Notes under the pieces: model-generated
The model's database searches: none
Seen by the model: the letters and a program-made list of their open reading frames with translations, nothing else
What the model was told of the DNA's origin: nothing
Part shown: piece after piece, positions 8,820 through 16,601 of the stretch
Position numbering within the stretch: position 1 is the stretch's first letter
How the letters are laid out: every line of letters starts with the position of its first letter
Source of the DNA: a virus
Virus record (IMG/VR): IMGVR_UViG_3300017773_000015
Span: 1 to 48,771 of that record
Strand: one strand, 5' to 3'
Length of the DNA: 48,771 bases
Position numbers and translations under genes: made by a program

Positions 8820-9605
8820 TTAACCGACTACTCTGCCTTCAGACATTGCCAAGTCGATTTCTTCTTCGTACTTGTCATATTGGTCCATTGACAGTGCAGC
8901 GATTTCCCGTTGTGACCATACTTTAGGTTCGCCTGCATTTACAGTTTTTGTTTTGGTTGAAACCATATCAGCTGCAGAACCAGATGGTCGAGATTGCGAC
9001 CCTCCTGTTGTACGTGAAGAAGTATTGCCAGTTTCTGATTTATAAATGTCGATAGCTTTGATTGCTAAGCTTACGTTATTAGGATTATTGTACACCCAAT
9101 CTTGAATAGCTTGGGGTTGGGATTTAGCCCAACTATGAAACTCTGTGCTTTCTCTAACTTGTGCAAAGTCTGGGTGAGCTTTATGTAAAGACATTTCTGC
9201 TTCTTTACGAGCTACTTTGGCTTCACGTTGTTGTAAAGTTGGCGTAGGTTTCCTAGTTACTTGAGTTCGTTTAGCAGGCTGAGACGCTGCTTCTTGTCTT
9301 TCCTCGTGCCTCACCGTTTGTTCTACACGCTGTTGCATACGAGATTGTGCTTGAATCTCTTTCTCTTTTTGCTTAAACTCATTAATCTTATTGTCGTAAT
9401 GCTTTTTCAAGTCATCATATCGTTTTTTATAATTTTCATCCGAAGGGGTCGCTTTGCGAGTAGCCTTCTTCTTTGGTTTGCCGTAGTAAAGTCCATCAGC
9501 ACTTTCAAAGTTTTTTTCATCTTCGATGTCATAATTTTTGTTCATGTTGTATGGGTTTGCTACTTCTTCTTCTACTGTTTCTTGTGTTTCTTGTACTTCA
9601 GTCAT
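8820..9605 (-). CDS. Capsid scaffolding protein
   Basis: This 261-residue, highly charged, low-hydrophobicity protein is encoded immediately upstream of the major capsid protein. The first 50 residues are acidic. Residues 45-150 are Lys/Arg/Glu/Gln-rich and likely coiled coil (KKRYDDLKKHYDNKINEF). A conserved-looking HPDFAQVRES...FHSWAKSQP segment follows, and the C-terminus is helical (MDQYDKYEEEIDLAMSEGR). This profile and position are those of podovirus scaffolds (T7 gp9), which guide shell assembly and leave before DNA packaging is complete. No catalytic motif is seen. Confidence 0.85.
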   Translation of the reverse strand: MTEVQETQETVEEEVANPYNMNKNYDIEDEKNFESADGLYYGKPKKKATRKATPSDENYKKRYDDLKKHYDNKINEFKQKEKEIQAQSRMQQRVEQTVRHEERQEAASQPAKRTQVTRKPTPTLQQREAKVARKEAEMSLHKAHPDFAQVRESTEFHSWAKSQPQAIQDWVYNNPNNVSLAIKAIDIYKSETGNTSSRTTGGSQSRPSGSAADMVSTKTKTVNAGEPKVWSQREIAALSMDQYDKYEEEIDLAMSEGRVVG

Positions 9606-9731
9606 GTCACTCTCCTTTTGGGGCTTGAGTCTCTACAAGGTAGCCTCATTGTTAGCTAGACAATGTGGGGCTTGTTACTACAAGGTCGCCTCTAGGTTAA
9701 ACTTATAATAGGGGGTTCTTTCGAAGTAGCC
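9606..9731 (-). repeat. Non-coding gap with two imperfect direct repeats
   Basis: The 126-bp gap between the 547-aa structural gene and the scaffold gene has no convincing ORF. It holds two copies of a tggggcttg...ctacaaggt(a/c)gcctc motif at 9619-9647 and 9666-9692. The copies differ by a 2-bp insertion. The role is unknown; a processing or translation-control element before the scaffold-capsid pair is possible. Confidence 0.6.
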
Positions 9732-11375
9732 CTATCGCTTTACGCTTGGCATTGCATTTGCTGATAGCATTTGGTCGTGGACTTCTTCATCATAGTCTTT
9801 TCCACCGTTATCAAGTAAACTATCCATCATGCCGCCACCGTATTTCATTTCACGGTCTTCGTCATAGTCACGCTCAGCGTCATCCATTATTTTTTGGAGT
9901 TCGTCAGCGCCTATAACGTCTACCGATTTTTTGGTGAAAACAAATTCACCATCCGATAACCTTGCAGGTATCGAATCTGATGTGCCGTCTCCCGGACCTT
10001 CTACAGCCCCGTCTCCGGCAAATTCTCCTGCAGTACCCATAACTTTGTCAAAGATACCGCTTAATTTTTTGTCTTGTTCTAGAGCTTGCATTAAGTAATC
10101 TTGGTCTTCAGAACTTAATGCTTGGTCTAAAACGTACTCTAAGTATTCATTTTCCATTTCGCTGTCAGATAGCTGAGAAGCTAATACTTCATCCATTTCA
10201 TCTTCTGAAATGTTAGGGTACGTATCTTCAGGCATGTCATCTTCGTCAACATCACCGCCTTCTGCATACCCAATAGATGCAGTATTATTTGAAGGCTCAA
10301 TAGGGTCAGGACCTTCTAAATTACTAATAGATGCTTCTTTATCTTGCATAGCACTTTTAATTTTACCCATTAGTCCTGTATCGTCAGTTTTAGTTGAATC
10401 TATTACTTTAGCCATCATTCCGCTACTAAGTGCTCCTAGTAGTCCACCAAACATTTTTCCTTCACGCTCGTCAGCAGAATCTAAACTTTCTAAAGCTGCT
10501 CGAACTGTGCTAGGTTCAAAGGTATCTTGATGCTGTTTAAAGCGTTTATAAATTCTTTTTTCATCTTCAGGAGTTTTAGCTTTATCCATGCTTTCTTCAA
10601 ACCCTTCGTAAAGAGTTAGGTATCTTTGTACATCTTCAAGTAAGTCAGCATCCATTTTACCGCCTTCGGCTTTATCTTCTCGTGGCTCGTCACCCACAAA
10701 GGCATTTAATTTTTTAAAGTCGTCTGTACCTAAAAGAGGTGTACCTTCTTCATCCATTTGTGTGCGATGCAGGTCAGTAATAAACTCAGCGATGCCTTGC
10801 TTAGTTTCAACTATTGAAGAATCTTGCACTTCGCTTAAAGACTCCATAATAAACTGCTTGTCCATCTTTTTATTACCGCCAGAAAAATCAAAAGAATTTA
10901 CAAGCTTAGTAGTGTCTTTCATAACAGTTTCTGTATTTTCTGTAGCTGCTTCTTCTGCGCTTCCTTTTACTTTAGATACTGCTTCTGCCATTTCTTCAGT
11001 GCTTTCGTCTACTGCAGGTTCGGGATTACGGGCTGCGACAACATCTTTACGAGCTTCAGACAGTAATGAATCAGCCCCTTCTGCTGCTTTTTGAGCTACT
11101 GAGCCTACTGCTTTTTTTTCACGGGAATCGTTTTCGTCATATCTTTCTAGTTGGTCTTTGACTTTTCTATATTTATCAATCATCATAATTCCAAAATCAA
11201 CTAAACCTTCTGGAGGACCATCAGCTAAAGGAATATGTTGCATCACGGCTCGTGCGCTTTTATCGTGATTTCTTTCAATAATCTGCATCATTTCTGCAGA
11301 AGTTAGTTTTTCTTTTTCAACTTCTGAGCCTTCCGATTTTTTCATTCTTTTTTTGCCTTTGTCATCACAATGCAT
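9732..11375 (-). CDS. Acidic virion structural protein with SDGEFV motif
   Basis: This 547-residue, very acidic protein lies between the portal-overlapping small gene and the scaffold. The start ATG at 11375 has GAGG 8 nt upstream. The body is mostly helical and charged. Near residues 460-490 it carries EGPGDGTSDSIPARLSDGEF followed by V and FTKK, a motif that recurs in structural proteins of many marine podoviruses. GYAEGGDVDED lies near residue 370. No enzymatic residues are seen. By position it may be a head-associated or internal head protein made with portal and scaffold. The exact role is unknown. Confidence 0.7.
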   Translation of the reverse strand: MHCDDKGKKRMKKSEGSEVEKEKLTSAEMMQIIERNHDKSARAVMQHIPLADGPPEGLVDFGIMMIDKYRKVKDQLERYDENDSREKKAVGSVAQKAAEGADSLLSEARKDVVAARNPEPAVDESTEEMAEAVSKVKGSAEEAATENTETVMKDTTKLVNSFDFSGGNKKMDKQFIMESLSEVQDSSIVETKQGIAEFITDLHRTQMDEEGTPLLGTDDFKKLNAFVGDEPREDKAEGGKMDADLLEDVQRYLTLYEGFEESMDKAKTPEDEKRIYKRFKQHQDTFEPSTVRAALESLDSADEREGKMFGGLLGALSSGMMAKVIDSTKTDDTGLMGKIKSAMQDKEASISNLEGPDPIEPSNNTASIGYAEGGDVDEDDMPEDTYPNISEDEMDEVLASQLSDSEMENEYLEYVLDQALSSEDQDYLMQALEQDKKLSGIFDKVMGTAGEFAGDGAVEGPGDGTSDSIPARLSDGEFVFTKKSVDVIGADELQKIMDDAERDYDEDREMKYGGGMMDSLLDNGGKDYDEEVHDQMLSANAMPSVKR

Positions 11376-11377
11376 GA

Positions 11378-11608
11378 TTAATCCTCTTTACGTTTTTTGG
11401 CTTCAACAGCCTGTTCTTTTAAATTCATTAAATTAGCCAGTGAACTCGCTTTCCCCTGCTTGCGGTACAGTTCCAGTTCCGATGTTGCCACCGCCAGTCC
11501 CTGTAGCTCCAAGTTCCGGAGGTTGTTCAGGTGCTCCTTGAGGGCTTCCCATAGCTCCGGGTTGTTCACCAACGGACCCAAGCGCATCGCCATTTCCTTG
11601 TCCAACAT
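11378..11608 (-). CDS. Small helical protein overprinted on the portal 3' end
   Basis: This 76-residue ORF overlaps the last 176 nt of the portal gene in another frame. A canonical AGGAG lies 6 nt before the ATG at 11608, and the ORF stops 2 nt before the next gene. The sequence has the pattern LVNNPELWEALKEHLNNL...LELYRKQGKASSLANLMNLK, seen in small proteins next to portal genes in marine podoviruses. It is helical and charged, while the portal tail it overlaps is low-complexity Gly/Pro/Gln. This suggests the small protein is the constrained partner. Possible roles include a head-assembly or internal head factor; function is unknown. Confidence 0.75.
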   Translation of the reverse strand: MLDKEMAMRLGPLVNNPELWEALKEHLNNLRNLELQGLAVATSELELYRKQGKASSLANLMNLKEQAVEAKKRKED

Positions 11609-13610
11609 TTTGTGCTCCTATTATTTGTGCCATGATTGCAGCTTCTTCTGGGTCATTAAGAATCTCATTAGGGTCAAGGTCGAGGCTGTAAGCCAACTCG
11701 CTAACAATCTTAGAGATTTTAACAAACGGTGCAATTGCAGGGTTTTGTGCAGTCTGCAAAAACATTGTTAGACGCTGACTGCGTACTTCTTTTTGCATTA
11801 AGCTATTTGTGCCCATTGCATGTACTTCTAAATCTCCGTGTACATCTAACTTACCTTCGAAGAATTGCATGTTCCATTGATAGTATGCTTGACCTAAAGG
11901 CTTTAACAAGAAGTCATCAATGTTTTTAATTACTGTTTTAATGTTAAGTGACGCAGCACCTAGTAGCATAGACATACCAGAAGCGGTACGTGTCATGCTT
12001 TGTACGCCTGTTTGACCGTGCGAGTAGCTAGGAATACCTGTTTGTTCGTCAGCTAACTGCCGGAACTTGTCAAACATCATCATATTTTCATTAGATGTGT
12101 TTGGGAACTTAACACCGTGTATAGCCTGTCCGGGCATTCCTGCTTGTCTGCGGAATACTTTTCCGGGATATATGTCCATTGACTGCCCACCTACAAGAGC
12201 TGACTCATCTACGTCAAATACTAACGAACCTGCTAGTGCTAGGTTATCAATAGCCATACGTGCATGACCATTCATTATTTGCTGAGAGTCGTCCATATTC
12301 TCCGCAACCCCAATACCAAAGAAGCTGTAAGGGTTGCGTTCGTATGGAAAGGCGTTGTATGGAAGTCTGTAAGGAGTAAAAGGATTGACCACCCCACGAA
12401 GAAGCTTGCCGTTGCTAACCCAAGCATTAACTTGAACTTCATCTAAATCATCAACCTCATCTGGTAATTCCATTCCTACTTCTCTTGCATATTCAGCATC
12501 CATGATGCCCCAATATTCTAATACTTCAAACTGACCAGTTGAGTAATCATCTAAGTTTTGGTCATCGCTTAATTCGTTTTCATAATCTTTTTCAACGTAA
12601 TCTGCACCCATTTGTATACATTCACGTATTGCATCTTTATTAAAGAAAGGCATACGTGTAAGTGCTCTAAGCTGCGACTTGTTCATTTTGTGACGGTGCA
12701 CTATGTACTCACAGTCATCAATAGATGTAGCTGAGGGGTCAGGAAAGAAATCCCAAATACTTACAAACTCGATGCGTGGTACACGGACTTCAACGGGGTC
12801 ATAGTTTCTTGAGCCGTCTTCGTCTTTTGTCCAACGTCCTAATACTTTGTTGTAGTTAAATGGACCTTTAACAATACCTGTACCGAATAGCGTACACTCT
12901 AATAAAGCATTACGTAGTTCGCTTGAGCCGCCAGACTCTTCAATCTGGTCATGTATAAGTGTTTGCATGTTTCGTGCCGCCTGCTTCGCAGGAGAACGCT
13001 CCAATGCTTGTGGGTCTGCAGAAGGACCATCTGCAAACTCTAAACCTTTTTCTTCAATTGCTGCAGTTAGATTATCTTTTACGCCTGTTAGCGTTGAGCC
13101 TGCCGGAAGCACATCACGACCATCACCTGCATAACCTACATCATCAAGTGTAGGTGCGTTTATTTCTTCTTCTTCTTCGTACTGAGGTGGTGCGCTAGTT
13201 TCTATTCCTGTTCCACCTGCTTCCAAGTGGCTATACATTGCAACGCCTTCAGGTAGTTTAGTTTCACGTACACCGATAGGAAACTCACCAGTACCAAAGA
13301 TAACGTCTACAAGCTGACCAAACGCTGCTAATACTTTAGTTTTGGTTACTTTTACAAATACTTTAGATTTTTCTGACTCTCGGAATCGTACATTTTTGTT
13401 GTAGATTCCTCGATAGTTGTGATAAGCTGTTAGCCAACGCTGCTCGTCAAAGTCTCTTGCGTCTGACGCTTCAGCAAATCTATCTTGTATTAAACCTACA
13501 AAACGATTACGAACATCTTCTTCGAGGTTCATCTCCATGCCACCTGCTGTTTCTTCAGGCTCGAAGTATAGCTCGTTAGCTGTGTCCATCATTTCTTCTT
13601 CTTCGTTCAT
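11433..13610 (-). CDS. Portal protein
   Basis: This 725-residue protein is encoded 3 nt after TerL, the classic terminase-portal pair. Early residues include DFDEQRWLTAYHNYRGIY and KSKVFVKVTKTKVLAAFGQL, typical of podovirus portals. The middle holds an acidic insertion (about 130-160, EYEEEEEINAPTLDD type). A segment SMTRTASGMSMLLGAASLNI near 570 and YYQWNMQFF near 610 fit the portal wing/crown region. The C-terminal 45 residues are Gly/Pro/Gln-rich and encoded over the 76-aa gene in another frame. It is longer than T7 gp8 (536 aa). It should form the dodecameric ring through which DNA is packaged and ejected. Confidence 0.88.
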   Translation of the reverse strand: MNEEEEMMDTANELYFEPEETAGGMEMNLEEDVRNRFVGLIQDRFAEASDARDFDEQRWLTAYHNYRGIYNKNVRFRESEKSKVFVKVTKTKVLAAFGQLVDVIFGTGEFPIGVRETKLPEGVAMYSHLEAGGTGIETSAPPQYEEEEEINAPTLDDVGYAGDGRDVLPAGSTLTGVKDNLTAAIEEKGLEFADGPSADPQALERSPAKQAARNMQTLIHDQIEESGGSSELRNALLECTLFGTGIVKGPFNYNKVLGRWTKDEDGSRNYDPVEVRVPRIEFVSIWDFFPDPSATSIDDCEYIVHRHKMNKSQLRALTRMPFFNKDAIRECIQMGADYVEKDYENELSDDQNLDDYSTGQFEVLEYWGIMDAEYAREVGMELPDEVDDLDEVQVNAWVSNGKLLRGVVNPFTPYRLPYNAFPYERNPYSFFGIGVAENMDDSQQIMNGHARMAIDNLALAGSLVFDVDESALVGGQSMDIYPGKVFRRQAGMPGQAIHGVKFPNTSNENMMMFDKFRQLADEQTGIPSYSHGQTGVQSMTRTASGMSMLLGAASLNIKTVIKNIDDFLLKPLGQAYYQWNMQFFEGKLDVHGDLEVHAMGTNSLMQKEVRSQRLTMFLQTAQNPAIAPFVKISKIVSELAYSLDLDPNEILNDPEEAAIMAQIIGAQNVGQGNGDALGSVGEQPGAMGSPQGAPEQPPELGATGTGGGNIGTGTVPQAGESEFTG

Positions 13611-13613
13611 GTA

Positions 13614-15299
13614 TTAGTATCCAAAAGTTGAGTCAGACGGATTAAATGTAGAGTCCTGTCTAAACTGTCTAAGTTGTTGTATCGTATCGTTGATTCTCGG
13701 TCTTGACATTATTAAGTAACGTAGTGCATCGTATGCGTGGTCAGATGCGTGTGTATCAACGTCTTCGGGTTTGCTTTTATCTACAGGAATACTTTGAAGC
13801 TCACGTATCAGGTTAGGACATGTATTAAAAATCTGTAATCGTGGTCTACCGCTTTGTTGAAGCTTCAAGTATTCGTGAATTTGTATTTTACCCTGTATTC
13901 TATTCTTATCTGCTCTTCTGAGCTTATGTCCTGCTCTTAGAAGCGTTTCGCCAACAGTTGGACCTGTAGTACCAGTCCTGTTCCAACACGCTGTATCGAG
14001 CACTCCGGGTACTGAGAAGGGGTCTTCGTATTCCATCTCGGTCAACATAGAAGCAAGGTCTGTACCTAATAAGCCTTTGCGGTACAATTCTCTGTATATA
14101 ATTAATGTACCGTCACTAGGGTCAACTGCTCCCCATACACATGCACTCTCTGATGCATAACCGTAGTCAATGCCCTTAATGCGTTCCCAATGTAGTGGAA
14201 TCTCAAAGGGTGTAACTACGTGGTCAAACGGACTAAACTCTACAAACGCTGCGCCTTCTGCTACATCCCAGTTACCGTCAAGTAATTGTTGACGTTGTGT
14301 AGGCGGTAGTGCCTCTAGCATTTGTTCGTATCTACCGTCTTGTGCTAGGTAAGGATTATCCTGTAGCCTAGCAGGTATAAACTTTCTTGTTAGCCCGTCA
14401 GCGCCTCTAAAGCTGTCTCTAGGGACTGAAGGGTCAATGTAACGCTTCTTAACCCAGTTAGCTCCTGCACCACCGGGGTTTGCTGTACAACGCATGTACG
14501 GCTCAATCTCAGGGTCTGTAGTACGTAGTCGTGAACCTAGATAGTTCCAAGCAAACTCTGTGGGTAGGTGTGTAATCTCATCAAAGCCTATCCAACTGTA
14601 TGCTTGACCTTGATAGCGATATACATCTGCGTCACGCTCCAAGAATCCAAACTCTACTTTAGCTCCGCTTGGGAAGTTCCAAAGCTTTTCTACTTCTTTG
14701 TACTTACAGCCGGGAAATGCTTTTGGGTACAGCTCCCGACTTTTGTCAATTAGTTCTCGCAGTTCTGGCATAGAGCGTCTGAGTATTAGTGCTCTGTGTG
14801 CACCTCTGTGTGCAAAACGAAGGGGGTCAATCAACATTGCGTATGATTTACCACCCCCTGCAGCACCACCGTATAATACATCTACTTCACCGGCTGCCAA
14901 GAAATCCTCTTGAGGACCTGCGTTAGCCTTGAAAATGACATCCGCTTGTGCTTCAGACTGCAAGTCTTGTGGGATGTCATCCAACTCGTTGGCGCTTATG
15001 AGTTTATCTGCGTTTTCATTTTCGAGTTTGCTGAGAGTCTTTTTTGTTGCGTTTATAGACTTCTTGTAATTGTCAACTTTCTTTTGTGCTGCTGTTAGTT
15101 TCTTTTGTTTTTCTTTTACTTTCTTTTTAGCAGCTAGCTTTGCTTTAGTTTCTGAGTGGTAGTTATAACCCCTGCCCTTTGAACCTTTAGCTCTGCCCCC
15201 TTTCTTGCGAGGTGTACCATCACGCTTTAGTTTAAAGTTACCGTCCTCGTCTTTGAGGTACTTGTCGGGGTTAATGTCCCAATCATTTTCTTTCTGCAA
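13614..15299 (-). CDS. terL: Terminase large subunit (ATPase and nuclease)
   Basis: This 561-residue protein packages DNA into the head. The ATPase has Walker A GGAAGGGKS (144-152), Walker B IGFDE (237-241) and the C-motif CTANPGG (271-277). The RNase H-like nuclease has GIDYG (D378), VLDTA (D435) and SDHAYDAL (D520). All key residues are present. The first 110 residues are an unusual Lys-rich extension with an AT-hook-like KKGGRAKGSKGRG (about 32-43) and a coiled-coil stretch. The only nearby start in frame is TTG at 15299, because a TAA lies three codons upstream. That start overlaps the previous gene by 17 nt. It pairs with TerS and the portal. Confidence 0.95.
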   Translation of the reverse strand: MQKENDWDINPDKYLKDEDGNFKLKRDGTPRKKGGRAKGSKGRGYNYHSETKAKLAAKKKVKEKQKKLTAAQKKVDNYKKSINATKKTLSKLENENADKLISANELDDIPQDLQSEAQADVIFKANAGPQEDFLAAGEVDVLYGGAAGGGKSYAMLIDPLRFAHRGAHRALILRRSMPELRELIDKSRELYPKAFPGCKYKEVEKLWNFPSGAKVEFGFLERDADVYRYQGQAYSWIGFDEITHLPTEFAWNYLGSRLRTTDPEIEPYMRCTANPGGAGANWVKKRYIDPSVPRDSFRGADGLTRKFIPARLQDNPYLAQDGRYEQMLEALPPTQRQQLLDGNWDVAEGAAFVEFSPFDHVVTPFEIPLHWERIKGIDYGYASESACVWGAVDPSDGTLIIYRELYRKGLLGTDLASMLTEMEYEDPFSVPGVLDTACWNRTGTTGPTVGETLLRAGHKLRRADKNRIQGKIQIHEYLKLQQSGRPRLQIFNTCPNLIRELQSIPVDKSKPEDVDTHASDHAYDALRYLIMSRPRINDTIQQLRQFRQDSTFNPSDSTFGY

Positions 15300-15513
15300 T
15301 TTTCTTTAGCCCCATGTGCGATATTGAACGTCCTGTTTTGTGTGTCAACCACAGGCTGCCTTCTCGTAGGCTCAATGTCTTGTCTTTTATTAGTGGTAGT
15401 ATTTTGTCTAGAGCTTGTAGCTCTTCGGGTATTTTGTCTAGTAGCTCTGGGTTGTCTTCGTTTAGTTTGTAACCAAACGGTATAGTGCTACTCGTCCTCC
15501 TCATATTCTCCAT
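15283..15513 (-). CDS. Small HTH-like protein between the terminase genes
   Basis: This 76-residue protein overlaps TerS by 26 nt and TerL by 17 nt. The core IPFGYKLNEDNPELLDKIPE then a helical segment SLREGSLWLTHKTGRSISHM resembles recombinase/resolvase-type DNA-recognition helices. In related marine phages the same module, as I recall it, is fused to the N-terminus of TerL. Here it is a separate ORF in the +1-related frame. It may help DNA recognition during packaging, which is inference. A fusion with TerL by ribosomal frameshifting is possible but no classic slippery site is seen. Confidence 0.7.
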   Translation of the reverse strand: MENMRRTSSTIPFGYKLNEDNPELLDKIPEELQALDKILPLIKDKTLSLREGSLWLTHKTGRSISHMGLKKIAERK

Positions 15514-15886
15514 CTATAATCACCTCTTGTTTTGCAGGGATTATAAATAGACCACCACCTGTATTTACATTGACATCAACTCGTTCTGTCTTACCTAAGC
15601 CTACACGGTCTAGAAGCTGCTGTGCTGCTTGTATACGCATGTTAGCTTGTGGTATTGGTTCAGGGCTATCCATAATCTGAACAAGCTTAGAAGCTGCTTT
15701 AGGTGCATTCTGTGCCATTATGTTAGAAGCCATGTCTAGTATTTCAGACTTGAGGCTTTTAACTACAGCATAGTGTGTACCATCTGCATATCCTGCAAGT
15801 TCGGCAGCTGTCTTTACATCACCACCACAGCTAGTAAGATTATCTAAAAATGATTGCTGCTTTGTAGTGAGTTGTTTCTCTGCCAT
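15488..15886 (-). CDS. terS: Terminase small subunit
   Basis: This 132-residue protein heads the late structural genes and lies two genes before TerL. The N-terminal LTTKQQSFLDNL...GGDVKTAAELAGYAD is the typical TerS helix-turn-helix that recognises phage DNA. The middle AASKLVQIMDSPEPIPQANM-type helices should form the oligomerisation region. The acidic tail IDGEYEEDE probably contacts TerL. The start ATG at 15886 is only 4 nt after the stop of a 20-codon ORF and has a weak ribosome site of its own, so translation may be coupled. Confidence 0.85.
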   Translation of the reverse strand: MAEKQLTTKQQSFLDNLTSCGGDVKTAAELAGYADGTHYAVVKSLKSEILDMASNIMAQNAPKAASKLVQIMDSPEPIPQANMRIQAAQQLLDRVGLGKTERVDVNVNTGGGLFIIPAKQEVIIDGEYEEDE

Positions 15887-15890
15887 CCAT

Positions 15891-15953
15891 TTATGCCTGT
15901 ATTGTTTTGACGTATTTTACGCCTCTATAAATATATACTAGTTCTTTAGTCAT
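15891..15953 (-). CDS. 20-residue leader peptide of the late unit (YRGVKY)
   Basis: This short ORF starts at the ATG at 15953 with GGAG about 7 nt upstream, better placed than the site of the next gene. It codes MTKELVYIYRGVKYVKTIQA and stops 4 nt before terS. YRG-x-x-Y is the core of small DUF4278-type peptides known from phages and cyanobacteria. It is the first ORF of the late transcript and may serve mainly to start ribosomes for TerS. Its function as a protein is unknown. Confidence 0.5.
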   Translation of the reverse strand: MTKELVYIYRGVKYVKTIQA

Positions 15954-16033
15954 CGTATATCTCCTATGCGGATTTCTACGATTCTTTTCACGCATGAACC
16001 TATGCGAACTATAAAAGTATAGTTATACTCTAT
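15954..16033 (-). promoter_or_regulatory. Leader of the late minus-strand transcript
   Basis: This short untranslated stretch lies between the minus promoter and the first late ORF. It contains CCTATGCG twice, 36 bp apart (15963-15970, 15999-16006, plus-strand reading). One copy also pairs with CGCAT at 15991-15995. A short AGTATA/TATACT palindrome lies just below the -10. These could be operators, but nothing here identifies a binding protein. Confidence 0.4.
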
Positions 16034-16062
16034 AGTATACCCGTAATATAGAGGTTTGTCAA
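16034..16062 (-). promoter_or_regulatory. Sigma70-type promoter for the late unit
   Basis: On the minus strand, TTGACA (16062-16057) and TATACT (16039-16034) are separated by exactly 17 bp. It points to the 20-codon ORF and terS. With no phage RNA polymerase or phage sigma factor recognised, the host holoenzyme should read it. It lies back to back with the early promoter; the two -35 boxes are 37 bp apart. Confidence 0.85.
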
Positions 16063-16099
16063 GCACTTTCTAAGGGAAGAGCAAAAAAGAAGAAATTTC

Positions 16100-16128
16100 T
16101 TGACAGATTGCGAATACAGCACTATAAT
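16100..16128 (+). promoter_or_regulatory. Consensus sigma70 promoter for the early unit
   Basis: TTGACA (16100-16105), a 17-bp spacer and TATAAT (16123-16128) are a perfect match to the sigma70 consensus. Transcription should begin near 16135. The first well-supported gene starts only at 16714, so the transcript has a leader of about 580 nt. Confidence 0.9.
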
Positions 16129-16132
16129 ATAC

Positions 16133-16601
16133 ATATAGCCCACCGGGTTATATATAGATGTTGGAGCATGGCTTATCGTACTTATCTACGTACCCGCTTT
16201 TTAGCTCCTGCCTTTAAAGCCCTATGAAGCTGCGGACCTGTCTGGTTTACATGCTACACCCTCCAAAAATGTATAAGATTGTATATATATCCCAGTACCC
16301 CCCTATGGCGACTTGCCCACCCCCTTGAAGTCTCTCAAGACTTCAAAAATTTTGAAGATTCTAAAGAATCTATCGAGCGCACACCTTGAAAATCTTAAAA
16401 GATTTTACAGACTCTCTAGTTTACAAAACTAGGGCAAAGATTTTCGAGTCTTTAAAGCTACGCTTTATTCCACAATCTCCAAAGTTTTCAACGACTTATA
16501 AGCATTTGTAATAAATGCTTAAATCATCGTCTGAGACTTTGAAAGTCTCCAATAAATCTATGGCGCACAGGTAATTTATTTCATAAATTCTGTACAACTT
16601 T
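16133..16601 (+). other. Early-transcript leader with a dense hairpin array
   Basis: Apart from a doubtful 19-codon ORF, no gene is seen here. Short-loop inverted repeats follow one another: 16133-16153 (9 bp with one G-U, right at the RNA 5' end), 16325-16346 (9 bp), 16341-16357 (8), 16356-16371 (6), 16389-16406 (8), 16416-16432 (7), 16453-16467 (6), 16500-16520 (8), 16533-16549 (8 nominal, centre base unpaired) and 16573-16589 (7). The arms differ in sequence from hairpin to hairpin, so these are not copies of one repeat. That points to selection for RNA structure rather than sequence. None has a U-run as a normal terminator would. Confidence 0.75.
16168..16227 (+). CDS. Possible 19-residue leader peptide
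   Basis: The ORF MAYRTYLRTRFLAPAFKAL begins 33 nt after the predicted start of the early transcript. A GGAG lies only 1 nt before the ATG, which is very close. It is basic and contains no other hallmark. It could be a leader peptide coupling ribosomes to the downstream hairpins, or chance. An overlapping frame from 16159 also gives only 19 codons. Confidence 0.25.
   Translation: MAYRTYLRTRFLAPAFKAL

Noticed and set aside
9261-9659. Plus-strand ORF of 132 codons over the scaffold gene
   Set aside because: It is the hydrophobic antisense image of a Lys/Glu-rich coiled-coil gene, a common shadow artefact.
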